The notes: a model not told the origin generated them from the sequence alone. DNA of 7,324 bases from CAYZSU01 sp964480565 (GCA_964480565.1 CAYZSU010000097.1:1-7324), one strand, 5' to 3'; positions 1-6,715 are shown, counted from the stretch's first letter. Program-made: numbers and translations.

Positions 1-155
1 TGTAGTCTAATAGAGGTTAGGCAATCTGGATATTTTTGAACAACCCCACAAATTGCTATTTTTCACCAGTCCGATTATATGTACATGACGATATTTTGCG
101 AAGGCATTATTCCTTCAACTTGTGCATGTACACATCTACTGTTCAGTTCTTTTTT

Positions 156-196
156 CTGGGTTGCTTCGTCGGCCTATGCGGCCTTCTCGCAATGAC
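156..196 (+). repeat. Dispersed palindromic repeat, copy 1
   Basis: The left arm reads CTGGGTTGCTTCGTC and the right arm TCTCGCAATGAC. Between them is a small hairpin, GGCC-TATGC-GGCC (171-183). The arm pair matches a consensus I recall (GTCATTGCGAG ... GAAGCAATCC on the other strand) from dispersed repeats in a range of bacterial genomes. It is non-coding and probably a REP- or MITE-like element. Confidence 0.8.
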
Positions 197-252
197 AAAT
201 TTCATCTACGATAGATGCTGGCAATGTAAGTGAGTTACTTGTTTGCCATTTC

Positions 253-292
253 GTCACCCGCGAGGCAGATGAAATCTGACGAAGCAATCCAG
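253..292 (-). repeat. Dispersed palindromic repeat, copy 2 (inverted)
   Basis: Read on the minus strand this has the same left arm as copy 1 (CTGGATTGCTTCGTC, one difference) and a degraded right arm ending in GCGGGTGAC. The centre is a different but still self-complementary hairpin, CAGAT-GAA-ATCTG (266-278). Its opposite orientation makes it an inverted partner of copy 1. Confidence 0.75.
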
Positions 293-341
293 AAAATTTG
301 GCTTTTGACTGCATCCGGTGTCCTAAGTGAAGCCTCAACGT

Positions 342-382
342 CTGGATTCATTTTGTTGGCTTACGGCTATCTCGCTAGTGAC
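342..382 (+). repeat. Dispersed palindromic repeat, copy 3 (degenerate)
   Basis: Same orientation as copy 1 but more diverged: it opens with CTGGATTCATTTTGTTGGC and closes with TCTCGCTAGTGAC, aligning over the full unit length. The centre keeps only a weak hairpin. It looks like an older, decaying copy. Confidence 0.6.
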
Positions 383-436
383 GCCATTTTGCTATATTTT
401 TAGTTTGATGGCAGTCCCCTCATATGGTTTTTGATT

Positions 437-1192
437 TTATTCTGATAATTTATGCCAGCTATACGTATCATTTGACACATTGATCCAAAAAGGTCGGCTA
501 CTATTTCGCCACGGATCAATGACAATGCCAGTGTTTATTTTTTGATTATGAGCGGTAATTGCAATGGCATTGTGTTCTCTCCGTGTATTTTCTTTTGAAA
601 TAATACGATGATGATCCAATGATGATACTGATAATGCATCTAGTGATTGAAAAATATCATCCGTATAATGATGGCAAAGCCCGCGTTTTTTTATATTCAT
701 ATTAATTAAAAAATTATGAAATCGCTGAAACGTGTGAACTTTATATGTGTGTGAAAGTTGATACATTGTTTGCACCAATGTTTTTGCAATCAGATCAGCC
801 TCAGAATTTAATTGTTGGAAATTAAAATGAAGTGTTGTGTGATGGAGTTCTACAAGTGTTTGTTTTAACTGGCAAACGTAATTCCAAAATATCAATGCAG
901 TATGAATACGTTTATAATGTTGTGTATGCCGTGAAATGCGTGATCGATGCATGTCTTTGTAATAATGTAAGGCGCTTTGCAAATACCCCTTTGGCAATGA
1001 TAAATAAATAGATTGTTCTTCTTGCTTGAACTTAGCGCATATTATTTCTGCAGGCATATGCCTAAGGGCATCAGGAATGGTATAGCTGGAAAGCTGATAT
1101 GCATATGCAGGGGAAATATATACTATTATATGATATAGAATGATAATAATGGGGGTGTTGAAAACCATCCATCTTCGGTATCTCTTGCGCAT
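437..1192 (-). CDS. Exported protein with putative Cys-His-Asp (transglutaminase/papain-like) triad
   Basis: This 251-aa protein starts with a basic stretch (MRKRYRR), then a hydrophobic core at about residues 13-26 and an A-Y-A site near residue 31. That is a typical Sec signal peptide, so it should act outside the cytoplasm. The C-terminal half has three blocks arranged like a cysteine-peptidase or transglutaminase-like core: GLC at 171-173, REHNAIAITA around His207, and GIVIDPWR around Asp226. The middle (about 60-160) looks helical. From memory, uncharacterised bacterial proteins share the EHN and VIDPWR blocks; I do not recognise a named family. It is the last gene of the phaR unit, 35 nt after phaR, with an AGGG ribosome binding site 5 nt before the ATG. 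Enzymatic activity is inferred from motif order only. Confidence 0.8.
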   Translation of the reverse strand: MRKRYRRWMVFNTPIIIILYHIIVYISPAYAYQLSSYTIPDALRHMPAEIICAKFKQEEQSIYLSLPKGYLQSALHYYKDMHRSRISRHTQHYKRIHTALIFWNYVCQLKQTLVELHHTTLHFNFQQLNSEADLIAKTLVQTMYQLSHTYKVHTFQRFHNFLINMNIKKRGLCHHYTDDIFQSLDALSVSSLDHHRIISKENTRREHNAIAITAHNQKINTGIVIDPWRNSSRPFWINVSNDTYSWHKLSE

Positions 1193-1227
1193 AAAAGCCC
1201 TGGGTTCTCATGTACTCTATGGCTATC

Positions 1228-1677
1228 TTATTTTTTGGATCGAAAACTGGCGGCGATGATTGTTTCCAGGGCCTCAATTTTATCTTTAAGAATATCAATT
1301 TCATGGCGTAATTGAGGCAACTCTTGAAGGCCAGATACCGCAGGTTTAACAGTGCCGTCGACAAAATGCTTCACGTGATTGATTTCTTTTGCACCAATTT
1401 CTACCAAATTTTTAAGTGCCGCACTGCCTCCTTGAATGATATGGCGAAAGGCGTCTAAAGGGAGCTCATTTGTTTTCTTCTTCTGTTCTTCGAAGATAAT
1501 TTGTGCCAATGTAATGGATGTAATATCATCCTGACTCTTATTATCAATGATTTGTATGTCATGGCCTTCTTTAATCATATCGCTGATTTCTTCTAATGTC
1601 ACATAGCATGAATGCTCCATGTCATATAATTTTCTATTTTGATACCGTTTTATTACGATGCGCAGTGGCTTAGTCAT
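1228..1677 (-). CDS. phaR: Polyhydroxyalkanoate synthesis regulator PhaR
   Basis: This is a 149-aa DNA-binding regulator of PHA storage. In the family, PhaR represses phasin and its own gene until it is titrated by binding PHA granules. Residues about 6-65 form the N-terminal DNA-binding domain, recognised by IKRYQNRKLYD, then YVTLEEISDMI, then DITSITLAQIIFEEQ. Residues about 118-142 look like an amphipathic coiled coil (LRHEIDILKDKIEALE) suited to oligomerisation. The protein is somewhat short for the family, and its middle lacks the RFYGDSMQ-like block that I recall from alpha- and betaproteobacterial PhaR, suggesting another subfamily. The start overlaps the upstream gene's stop by 8 nt and has a GGAG site (1684-1687) inside that gene, so translation is probably coupled. 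No PHA synthase or phasin gene is in the window. Confidence 0.95.
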   Translation of the reverse strand: MTKPLRIVIKRYQNRKLYDMEHSCYVTLEEISDMIKEGHDIQIIDNKSQDDITSITLAQIIFEEQKKKTNELPLDAFRHIIQGGSAALKNLVEIGAKEINHVKHFVDGTVKPAVSGLQELPQLRHEIDILKDKIEALETIIAASFRSKK

Positions 1678-1996
1678 TATGTTCTCCGTGGTCGGTGTGT
1701 GGTGGATGCGTCATTTCAGAGTTCATCATGTTAATCAGGGTTTCAAATGCATTGGCTGCCATGCGGGTTACTTCAGGTTCTTTTGCAAGACTATCTATGA
1801 GCATGGATGTCGTTGATACTGTTTTTTTGAAAAAATCATCAACAGGAGATTTTTCCTGCGCTGGACAATAATCATGTGATTTTTGATGCAAATAATTTAA
1901 TGCACCATGTGAGGCTTGCAATAATTCATATGTTGCACAGAGTAAATGCATGCGTGTGGATGACGGTTCATTTTTTTTTGTTTTTTTGCGTGGCAT
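1670..1996 (-). CDS. Hypothetical 108-aa helical protein, phaR partner
   Basis: I do not recognise this protein. It opens with a basic tail (MPRKKTKKNEPSS) and then looks mostly helical: about residues 16-40, 51-70 and 76-95, the last containing AANAFETLINMMNSEM. The C-terminus is His- and Asp-rich (HPPHTDHGEHND). There is no signal peptide or membrane segment, so it is probably cytoplasmic. Its ribosome binding site (AAGGA, 2001-2005) overlaps the stop of the 38-aa gene before it, and its own end overlaps the phaR start by 8 nt, so it is clearly translated within that unit. A role at the PHA granule or with PhaR is suggested by position, but it shows no phasin motif that I can identify. Confidence 0.8.
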   Translation of the reverse strand: MPRKKTKKNEPSSTRMHLLCATYELLQASHGALNYLHQKSHDYCPAQEKSPVDDFFKKTVSTTSMLIDSLAKEPEVTRMAANAFETLINMMNSEMTHPPHTDHGEHND

Positions 1997-2003
1997 AATA
2001 TCC

Positions 2004-2120
2004 TTAGTGCTGGCTTCGATCTTGTTTAATACGCAGCCAGATAATGATTGCAGTGGTTAGAAAAACGAGCAATGCATCCACCCAATGAAATGTGTGTAGA
2101 TAATCAGTAAGTGTTGGCAT
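2004..2120 (-). CDS. 38-aa single-pass membrane microprotein, first gene of the phaR unit
   Basis: A short gene of 38 codons plus stop. Residues about 16-31 form one hydrophobic segment (ALLVFLTTAIIIWL), followed by a charged tail (RIKQDRSQH), which predicts a bitopic inner-membrane protein with its C-terminus in the cytoplasm. It has a good ribosome binding site, AAGGA, 9 nt before the ATG. Its TAA stop is embedded in the ribosome binding site of the next gene, and only 7 nt separate the two genes. This tight packing is the best evidence that it is real. I recognise no family. A plausible -35/-10 pair lies upstream (2154-2181), which would make this the first gene of the transcript. Confidence 0.7.
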   Translation of the reverse strand: MPTLTDYLHTFHWVDALLVFLTTAIIIWLRIKQDRSQH

Positions 2121-2153
2121 AAAAATTATTTCCTTATCATAATAGTTTTTATG

Positions 2154-2181
2154 AATTTAATTTCGTATAAACAAAAGTCAA
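2154..2181 (-). promoter_or_regulatory. Putative promoter for the 38-aa/phaR unit
   Basis: On the minus strand TTGACT (2176-2181) and TAAATT (2154-2159) are separated by 16 nt, resembling a sigma-70 promoter with a good -35 and a mediocre -10. It lies 34 nt before the start codon at 2120. AT-rich DNA makes chance matches common. Confidence 0.35.
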
Positions 2182-2255
2182 TCAATTTAAATACAGGGAC
2201 AATAGTGATGTACTTAACTTGGATTAAATACCCTTAATCATCAATACACATTGCG

Positions 2256-2711
2256 TCATTCTTGAGGCAATGCCTTCTTATAGGATAAGAAGCAGATCGG
2301 TTGGCTCTGTATGTCTTTATAATATAAATAGAGTAAAATAATATGAATATGAGCGATTAATGCAAAGATGAGAATGCAGATGATCATTGAAATAAATGGG
2401 CTGACAAATAATCCTATACTGCTTAGTAAAAAAATATATGAGCAGGGCAATTGCAATGTTTTAAAATGCCTAGCTAATCCCATTTGTGCGGGCAGGTTGC
2501 TATGCCAATGCGTACTGGCGCAAATACGTAAAAAAACAAATAATGTAATGATTGCAGTATAAATTCCCGTCCAAATGAGCGTTAATTCATGAGTAATGCC
2601 ATATATAATGAATAAGCTGATAGCGATAATATCAGTTATTATTGGAATGATGCTCGTTGGATTAATTGGATTAAATAGTTGTTTATGGGTCATGATCAGA
2701 TCAATGCTCAC
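2256..2711 (-). CDS. Hypothetical four-helix integral membrane protein
   Basis: This 151-aa protein is dominated by four hydrophobic segments at about residues 20-39, 44-63, 88-106 and 107-131. A more polar loop with RICASTHWHSNLPAQMG lies between the second and third, and a short lysine-containing tail ends the protein. I recognise no family or catalytic motif. It follows the phosphatase gene by 30 nt on the same strand and is probably co-transcribed with it, so a membrane partner or transport role linked to that enzyme is possible but unproven. The start is uncertain: the longest frame uses GTG at 2711 without a good ribosome binding site. ATG at 2693 would shorten it by six residues, with AAGTGAG as a distant possible site. 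Confidence 0.75.
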   Translation of the reverse strand: MSIDLIMTHKQLFNPINPTSIIPIITDIIAISLFIIYGITHELTLIWTGIYTAIITLFVFLRICASTHWHSNLPAQMGLARHFKTLQLPCSYIFLLSSIGLFVSPFISMIICILIFALIAHIHIILLYLYYKDIQSQPICFLSYKKALPQE

Positions 2712-2741
2712 TTTCTATTATGGAGTGCCAATAAATCGCTT

Positions 2742-4769
2742 TTACAGTGTTCGGCACATGACTGAATTGATTTTCTGACAATGTAATAGAATATGGTCAA
2801 TGTCATCCAATCGATGGAGTTGATCGGATAAATGATTGTATGCGCGTTGTGTTATTTTTAGATGCTCAATAGTGCTACTATCTTTTATTGTATCGATATA
2901 AGCGGAGAGTGCACCTAATTGAGAATGGACATTGTCCATTTGCAGAGTGAGTGCTTTTCTAAGTTTAGAAAAATCTGTTGCAGGAATAGTGGGTAGGATA
3001 AATTCATTAACAAATTGAGGAATACTAATTTGTTTATTTAAAGTGGGTGATTGTTTCATTAAAATATCTAAAAAAGCGAGTTGTTGATGTTGCTTGTTAT
3101 GCGGAGTTGGTGCCTGGAGGCGATTTATGCCGTCTGTGCTGGCAGGATCATAGGGCAATTGAAACCAATCCATAATCATGGGATATAAATCCACAGATCG
3201 CATATGGGGAATTGTTTGTTTACGAATATCTGGGCCAGAGATCATCAATGGAATGTGCATATCTTGTTTGGTCAACCCACCATGATTTCCATTTTTTTCT
3301 TTATTTAAGCTATACGGTGCTTTTGTGGTAACAATAATATCGCCTGCTTGACCGTCGGACATCAGTTGATTAAGAGCAATAATTGTATCCGGATAATCAG
3401 TGTTTTTACTTTTTGCTAACCATGTTTCCGATGAATGGGGTTGATTGTCCAATAGGGATGTCATCGATGTGATTGTACTGTAATTGAGAGGGTCGCCCTT
3501 GGCGCGGTTAAATGAGTAGCTGCAATAATCATGATGTAAAATCTCCGTGCAGACAATATCAGCGGATCGATGCGTCATATCCATAATGCGGATATGATTA
3601 TTGGCAATACGCATGATGAGGAATTCAATGGCATTCGAGTTGAATAATGTTGATGCTAAATCGACCTTATCTCCAAATCGATCGGTGATATTTTTGAGAA
3701 CTTCTGCAACAGAGAGTGTGTTTATAAATAGTTTTGGGTTTAAATATAATTGCCCGGATGCAACGCCTCGATTATCTGCAATGACAGTATATTTCTTTTT
3801 TCTTGGATTTTTTTCTTTAACTAAAATATTGGCATGGCGTAGAATTTTTTTTAAGGAAATTTGTTTGCCAGTTTGATGCATGCCATGATCTGCGGATACA
3901 ATAATATAGGTCTTATCGCGAATTTTCTTTTGAGCAAGTAGCTCTTGGAATTTGCTTAAAAAATGATCAAATTGAATTAAGCAGTCAATAACTTGTTGAC
4001 TATGTGCCCCATGTTTATGTCCGGATACATCGATAGAATATAGTCCAACGAGGCTATAGCGAGGAATTTGTGCTAACGGTTGATTAAATAAATGCATAAC
4101 ATCATCAAATGCCAGTCTGTCAATTTTTTTTAAGTTGCCTGTGACAAATGTTGCCCACATCGCAGAGATAGGTAATGTAGGTATTTTAATAGTCGCACCT
4201 TTTTGAAATGAACTATAAATACTTGCTGTGGGATGACCATGGAGTCGATCAAATAATGTAATGGGTGGTGTGATTTGTGGGTTTTTTGAATGAATGAGGG
4301 ATCGATAATTGATTAAATCAGTGTTTATATGATTATAATCGCTGAGCGATAAGTAATCGATGACCGTTGATTTTTCTCGATTAACTCGCAGTAAATGGGG
4401 AATGCCCGATCTGCCAGGAAATAATCCAGTGGCAACGGATTGATATGCTGTTGTGGAAGTGCTTGGAAATACAGTTACTGCAGTGTTTGCGATAATGCCA
4501 TTGTCATTGAAAGTGGCTTTTATTGTGGGCAAACTATTGCTGGATAATATTTTTTGAAATGCCTGTGCATTCAGTCCGTCTAAGATAAAGTGAATAACGT
4601 ATTTGTCAGATATATCCGCAGGTGAAGGGAGTTTTTTTTTGTCGATCGATTGTTTTCGATGAACTGTTTTCCTATACTTGCTGCTGCCTGCATTGCTGGG
4701 CAATGATATGCTAATACTCAATAGGAGTGTGATACAAAGACAATATAGGAGGGAGAATGTTTTTTTCAT
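2742..4769 (-). CDS. Exported alkaline-phosphatase-superfamily phosphohydrolase (NPP/phosphodiesterase type)
   Basis: This 675-aa enzyme has a clear signal peptide (MKK, hydrophobic core 6-22, SNA cleavage site near 27) and should work in the periplasm. The superfamily hydrolyses phosphate mono- or diesters with two metal ions. The full ligand set is visible: Asp64 in FILDGL, a Ser/Thr nucleophile in FPSTSTT (101-107, Ser105 by alignment to TGL), Asp247 and His251 in DVSGHKHG, Asp294-His295 in SADHGM, and His496 in NHGGL. The motif spacing resembles nucleotide pyrophosphatase/phosphodiesterase relatives rather than PhoA. Residues about 555-675 are a helical C-terminal extension without known motifs. 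The substrate is unknown. The gene is divergent from hpnH across 81 nt and is followed by a membrane-protein gene. There is no Shine-Dalgarno sequence before the ATG, but the signal peptide fixes this start well. Confidence 0.92.
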   Translation of the reverse strand: MKKTFSLLYCLCITLLLSISISLPSNAGSSKYRKTVHRKQSIDKKKLPSPADISDKYVIHFILDGLNAQAFQKILSSNSLPTIKATFNDNGIIANTAVTVFPSTSTTAYQSVATGLFPGRSGIPHLLRVNREKSTVIDYLSLSDYNHINTDLINYRSLIHSKNPQITPPITLFDRLHGHPTASIYSSFQKGATIKIPTLPISAMWATFVTGNLKKIDRLAFDDVMHLFNQPLAQIPRYSLVGLYSIDVSGHKHGAHSQQVIDCLIQFDHFLSKFQELLAQKKIRDKTYIIVSADHGMHQTGKQISLKKILRHANILVKEKNPRKKKYTVIADNRGVASGQLYLNPKLFINTLSVAEVLKNITDRFGDKVDLASTLFNSNAIEFLIMRIANNHIRIMDMTHRSADIVCTEILHHDYCSYSFNRAKGDPLNYSTITSMTSLLDNQPHSSETWLAKSKNTDYPDTIIALNQLMSDGQAGDIIVTTKAPYSLNKEKNGNHGGLTKQDMHIPLMISGPDIRKQTIPHMRSVDLYPMIMDWFQLPYDPASTDGINRLQAPTPHNKQHQQLAFLDILMKQSPTLNKQISIPQFVNEFILPTIPATDFSKLRKALTLQMDNVHSQLGALSAYIDTIKDSSTIEHLKITQRAYNHLSDQLHRLDDIDHILLHCQKINSVMCRTL

Positions 4770-4778
4770 AGGTGTGGC

Positions 4779-4807
4779 TGTGTATCATTCGTATAATCTG
4801 ACGTCAA
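4779..4807 (-). promoter_or_regulatory. Putative promoter of the phosphatase gene
   Basis: On the minus strand TTGACG (4802-4807) and an extended -10, TGATACACA (TACACA at 4779-4784), are 17 nt apart. Transcription from it would begin about 3 nt before the ATG at 4769, giving an almost leaderless message. That agrees with the missing ribosome binding site. The -10 hexamer itself is weak. Confidence 0.35.
4792..4806 (+). promoter_or_regulatory. Putative hpnH -10 box next to TGACGTCA palindrome
   Basis: A perfect TATAAT (4792-4797) faces hpnH, 53 nt before its start, but no good -35 is visible 16-18 nt upstream. Immediately after it is the perfect 8-bp palindrome TGACGTCA (4799-4806). The palindrome overlaps the -35 of the opposing phosphatase promoter and sits near the expected hpnH transcription start. 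It could be an operator serving both genes; this is inference from position. Confidence 0.35.
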
Positions 4808-4838
4808 GAATGGGGTTGCCCTATTACGCTGATATGTT

Positions 4839-4844
4839 GAGGAA
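4839..4844 (+). promoter_or_regulatory. Ribosome binding site selecting the TTG start of hpnH
   Basis: GAGGAA lies 6 nt before TTG at 4851. The alternative ATG at 4887 has only pyrimidine-rich sequence before it. This argues for the upstream TTG start, although family alignment would favour the ATG. Confidence 0.6.
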
Positions 4845-4850
4845 CTGTCA

Positions 4851-5888
4851 TTGACCTTTCCTATTTCACATGCTACTGCCCGCTGTATGAGATTCCCATT
4901 CAAACAAACAGTTGCGATAGCGAAGTATACATATAAACAACGAAAAAAAGGCATTAAACGCTTTCCATTGGTGCTGATGCTAGAACCGCTTCATGCATGT
5001 AATCTGACATGTGGTGGCTGTGGTCGTATTCGTGAATACAAAGATCATTTAAAGGATATGTTATCATTAGATGCATGTCTACTTGCGGCAAATGAATGCA
5101 ATGCACCCGTAGTATCCATTTGTGGTGGAGAGCCATTGCTTTACCCAGAAATTGATAAACTGGTGGCCAAATTGCTCGATCAAGGACGCGTCGTGTACTT
5201 ATGTACAAATGGCCAAACATTAGAAAAACAGCTATCCTTATTTAAGCCACATCCGATGTTTAATTTTAATATTCACTTGGATGCGACAGCCAACACACAT
5301 GATATGATTGTTGAACGTGAAGGTGCATTTGATAAAGCGGTTGCAGGGATTGTTGCTGCAAAAAAAGTGGGTTTTAAAGTATGTACCAATACAACGGTAT
5401 TTAAGCAGAGTGATGTCGCTGATATTCGTCAACTATTTACTTTCTTAGAAGGTAAGGGTGTTGATGGTTTTTTGATTTCTCCTGGTTTTGATTATGGTGA
5501 TGTGCAGGATAATGAATTCTTTTTAGATCGAAATGCGATTATAGAAAAATTTACTGAACTAAAAGATGTTACCGATGGTTCACGTATTTGGAATACACCG
5601 CTTTTCTATGATTTTTTGCAAGGAAAACGCGATTATCCATGTACACCATGGGGGAATGTTACCTACAATGTTTGTGGTTGGAAGGCGCCATGTTATTTAA
5701 TTACCGATGCTCATTATGAGCGATATGCAGAATTTTTATCCAATGTAGACTGGGATAAATACGGGCCTGGAAAAGATGAACGATGTACCAATTGTATGGT
5801 TCATTGTGGGTTTGAAGCCTCGGTGGCATTGAGTGTTACGGATAATTTTCGTGATATGCTTCGTATGGGTAAATGGACACTCCTATAG
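4851..5888 (+). CDS. hpnH: Adenosyl-hopene transferase HpnH (radical SAM)
   Basis: HpnH adds the 5'-deoxyadenosyl radical from S-adenosylmethionine to diploptene, giving adenosylhopane, the first step in making extended (C35) hopanoids; it is cytoplasmic or membrane-associated. Counting from the TTG start, the radical SAM cluster motif CNLTCGGC has Cys50, Cys54 and Cys57, and GGEP is at 92-95. The C-terminal part (DUF3463-type) carries CTPWGN (Cys264), Cys275, Cys281 and CTNCMVHCG (Cys312, 315, 319). The 345-aa length fits the family, with about 12 extra N-terminal residues; the family start would be Met13 (ATG at 4887). The HACNLTCGGCGRIREY block differs from the FRCNLACAGCGKIDYP form that I recall for most proteobacteria. 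hpnG follows on the same strand after 86 nt. No squalene-hopene cyclase gene is present in the window. Confidence 0.97.
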   Translation: MTFPISHATARCMRFPFKQTVAIAKYTYKQRKKGIKRFPLVLMLEPLHACNLTCGGCGRIREYKDHLKDMLSLDACLLAANECNAPVVSICGGEPLLYPEIDKLVAKLLDQGRVVYLCTNGQTLEKQLSLFKPHPMFNFNIHLDATANTHDMIVEREGAFDKAVAGIVAAKKVGFKVCTNTTVFKQSDVADIRQLFTFLEGKGVDGFLISPGFDYGDVQDNEFFLDRNAIIEKFTELKDVTDGSRIWNTPLFYDFLQGKRDYPCTPWGNVTYNVCGWKAPCYLITDAHYERYAEFLSNVDWDKYGPGKDERCTNCMVHCGFEASVALSVTDNFRDMLRMGKWTLL

Positions 5889-5974
5889 TTCTTCAATTAT
5901 TAAAACTATTCAAAAAAATACTATAGATGGGTATTTTGTAGGCACTTCCATTATATAAATAAAGGATATGACCG

Positions 5975-6715
5975 ATGTCTCTAGCAATTATAGCTGCATT
6001 GGATGATGAAATACGTCCATTGCTCAATGAAATTAATATTGATATTACAATTCAGCAAAATTCCTTTTGTATTCGCAAAGGGATGATAAAAGGGCATTTA
6101 GTTTTTTTGGGTCGCAGTGGTATTGGTGCAAAGGCAATGCAGTCATTGTGCGATTACATGTGCACGCATGAATCCATTACATACATGCTTCATATTGGAT
6201 ATTGTGGTGCAAGTGATCCACGACTTGAAACAGGTGACTTGGTAGTGGCAAATCAATTAATATGTACTTCCACGCAAAAATCCTATGCGCCATTGCAGTC
6301 CAATGTTGGTCAGGTTCAGCAGATTTTACAGGAAAATAAATTGCGTTATAAGGTTGGTGGCATTGCAACCGTTGATGCTGCAATATCATCACCACATGAA
6401 AAAGCCTATATTGCATCATCCTATGATGCAATCGCCATTGACATGGAAAGTGCGATGCTTGCAATGCACATGCAATCGGCAAACATTGAGTATACGGTTG
6501 TAAGGGCTGTGTTTGATACTTTAGATATGCAATTGCCTGATTTTGAAAGTGCTTTGGATAATACTGGTAAAATAAAACCATTTTATATGGCAGGGCATTT
6601 AATTAAAACGCCCAAGGATTTACTTAAAATACCAAAACTTGCGACTGCTGCCAATCAAGCCAAGCAAAGTTTATATCAGTTTGTTCATGCATATTTAAAT
6701 CAATGGGGAGGATGA
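5975..6715 (+). CDS. hpnG: Hopanoid-associated phosphorylase HpnG
   Basis: This 246-aa member of the nucleoside phosphorylase/MTA-SAH nucleosidase superfamily is expected to remove adenine from adenosylhopane, giving ribosylhopane or its phosphate, the step after HpnH. Visible features are AIIAALDDEIRPLL at the N-terminus with the nucleosidase-like Asp/Glu pair, the GIGAKAM loop at 49-55, HIGYCGA at 73-79, IDMESA at 155-160 (the ribose-binding Met-Glu) and VRAVFDTLD with Asp181 in the place of the catalytic acid. The hopanoid assignment rests on the adjacent hpnH; sequence alone would allow a general MTA/SAH nucleosidase, but the C-terminal extension (about 185-225, FYMAGHLIKTPKDLLKIPKLA) fits HpnG better. 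AAAGGA lies 8 nt before the ATG. It is probably co-transcribed with hpnH. Confidence 0.9.
   Translation: MSLAIIAALDDEIRPLLNEINIDITIQQNSFCIRKGMIKGHLVFLGRSGIGAKAMQSLCDYMCTHESITYMLHIGYCGASDPRLETGDLVVANQLICTSTQKSYAPLQSNVGQVQQILQENKLRYKVGGIATVDAAISSPHEKAYIASSYDAIAIDMESAMLAMHMQSANIEYTVVRAVFDTLDMQLPDFESALDNTGKIKPFYMAGHLIKTPKDLLKIPKLATAANQAKQSLYQFVHAYLNQWGG

Larger units (their letters stand above)
152..296. repeat. 19-bp inverted repeat joining copies 1 and 2
   Basis: Positions 152-170 and 278-296 are reverse complements at 18 of 19 positions, because copies 1 and 2 face each other. The 145-bp unit could fold into one long hairpin or be a small non-autonomous element with terminal inverted repeats. 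I could not find a clear target-site duplication around it, so mobility is only inferred. Confidence 0.55.
1..436. other. Non-coding stretch carrying a repeat cluster
   Basis: I see no convincing gene here. The one longer open frame (36-233, plus) runs straight through a repeat copy, has no ribosome binding site, and its product is a compositionally odd, Cys- and Phe-rich string, so I treat it as chance. The stretch holds three copies of a short palindromic repeat (156-196, 253-292, 342-382). It lies downstream of the minus-strand unit that ends at 437. I see no clear GC-rich hairpin followed by a T-run acting as a terminator for that unit; the only candidate is a weak GCCAT/ATGGC pairing near 383-412. 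Confidence 0.7.

Noticed and set aside
36..233. Open frame of 65 codons on the plus strand
   Set aside because: It runs through repeat copy 1, has no ribosome binding site, and has a composition unlike the real genes here.
1071..1364. 97-codon minus-strand frame across the phaR and exported-protein junction
   Set aside because: It overlaps the PhaR coiled coil and the next gene's signal peptide in another frame, and shows no protein-like features.
2223..2240. GATTAA/TTAATC stem-loop after the four-helix membrane protein gene
   Set aside because: It is six A/T-rich pairs without a following T-run, so not a convincing terminator.
4766..4954. Minus-strand 62-codon frame overlapping the phosphatase start by ATGA, with a signal-peptide-like beginning
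   Set aside because: The overlap and a weak GGAAAG site are suggestive, and it could explain the phosphatase's missing ribosome binding site. But half of it is antisense to the hpnH 5' end, and it would cover both promoters. I judge it a shadow frame.
6177..6581. 134-codon minus-strand frame inside hpnG
   Set aside because: It lies wholly antisense to a well-supported gene; its Gln/His/Tyr-rich product is typical of a shadow frame.
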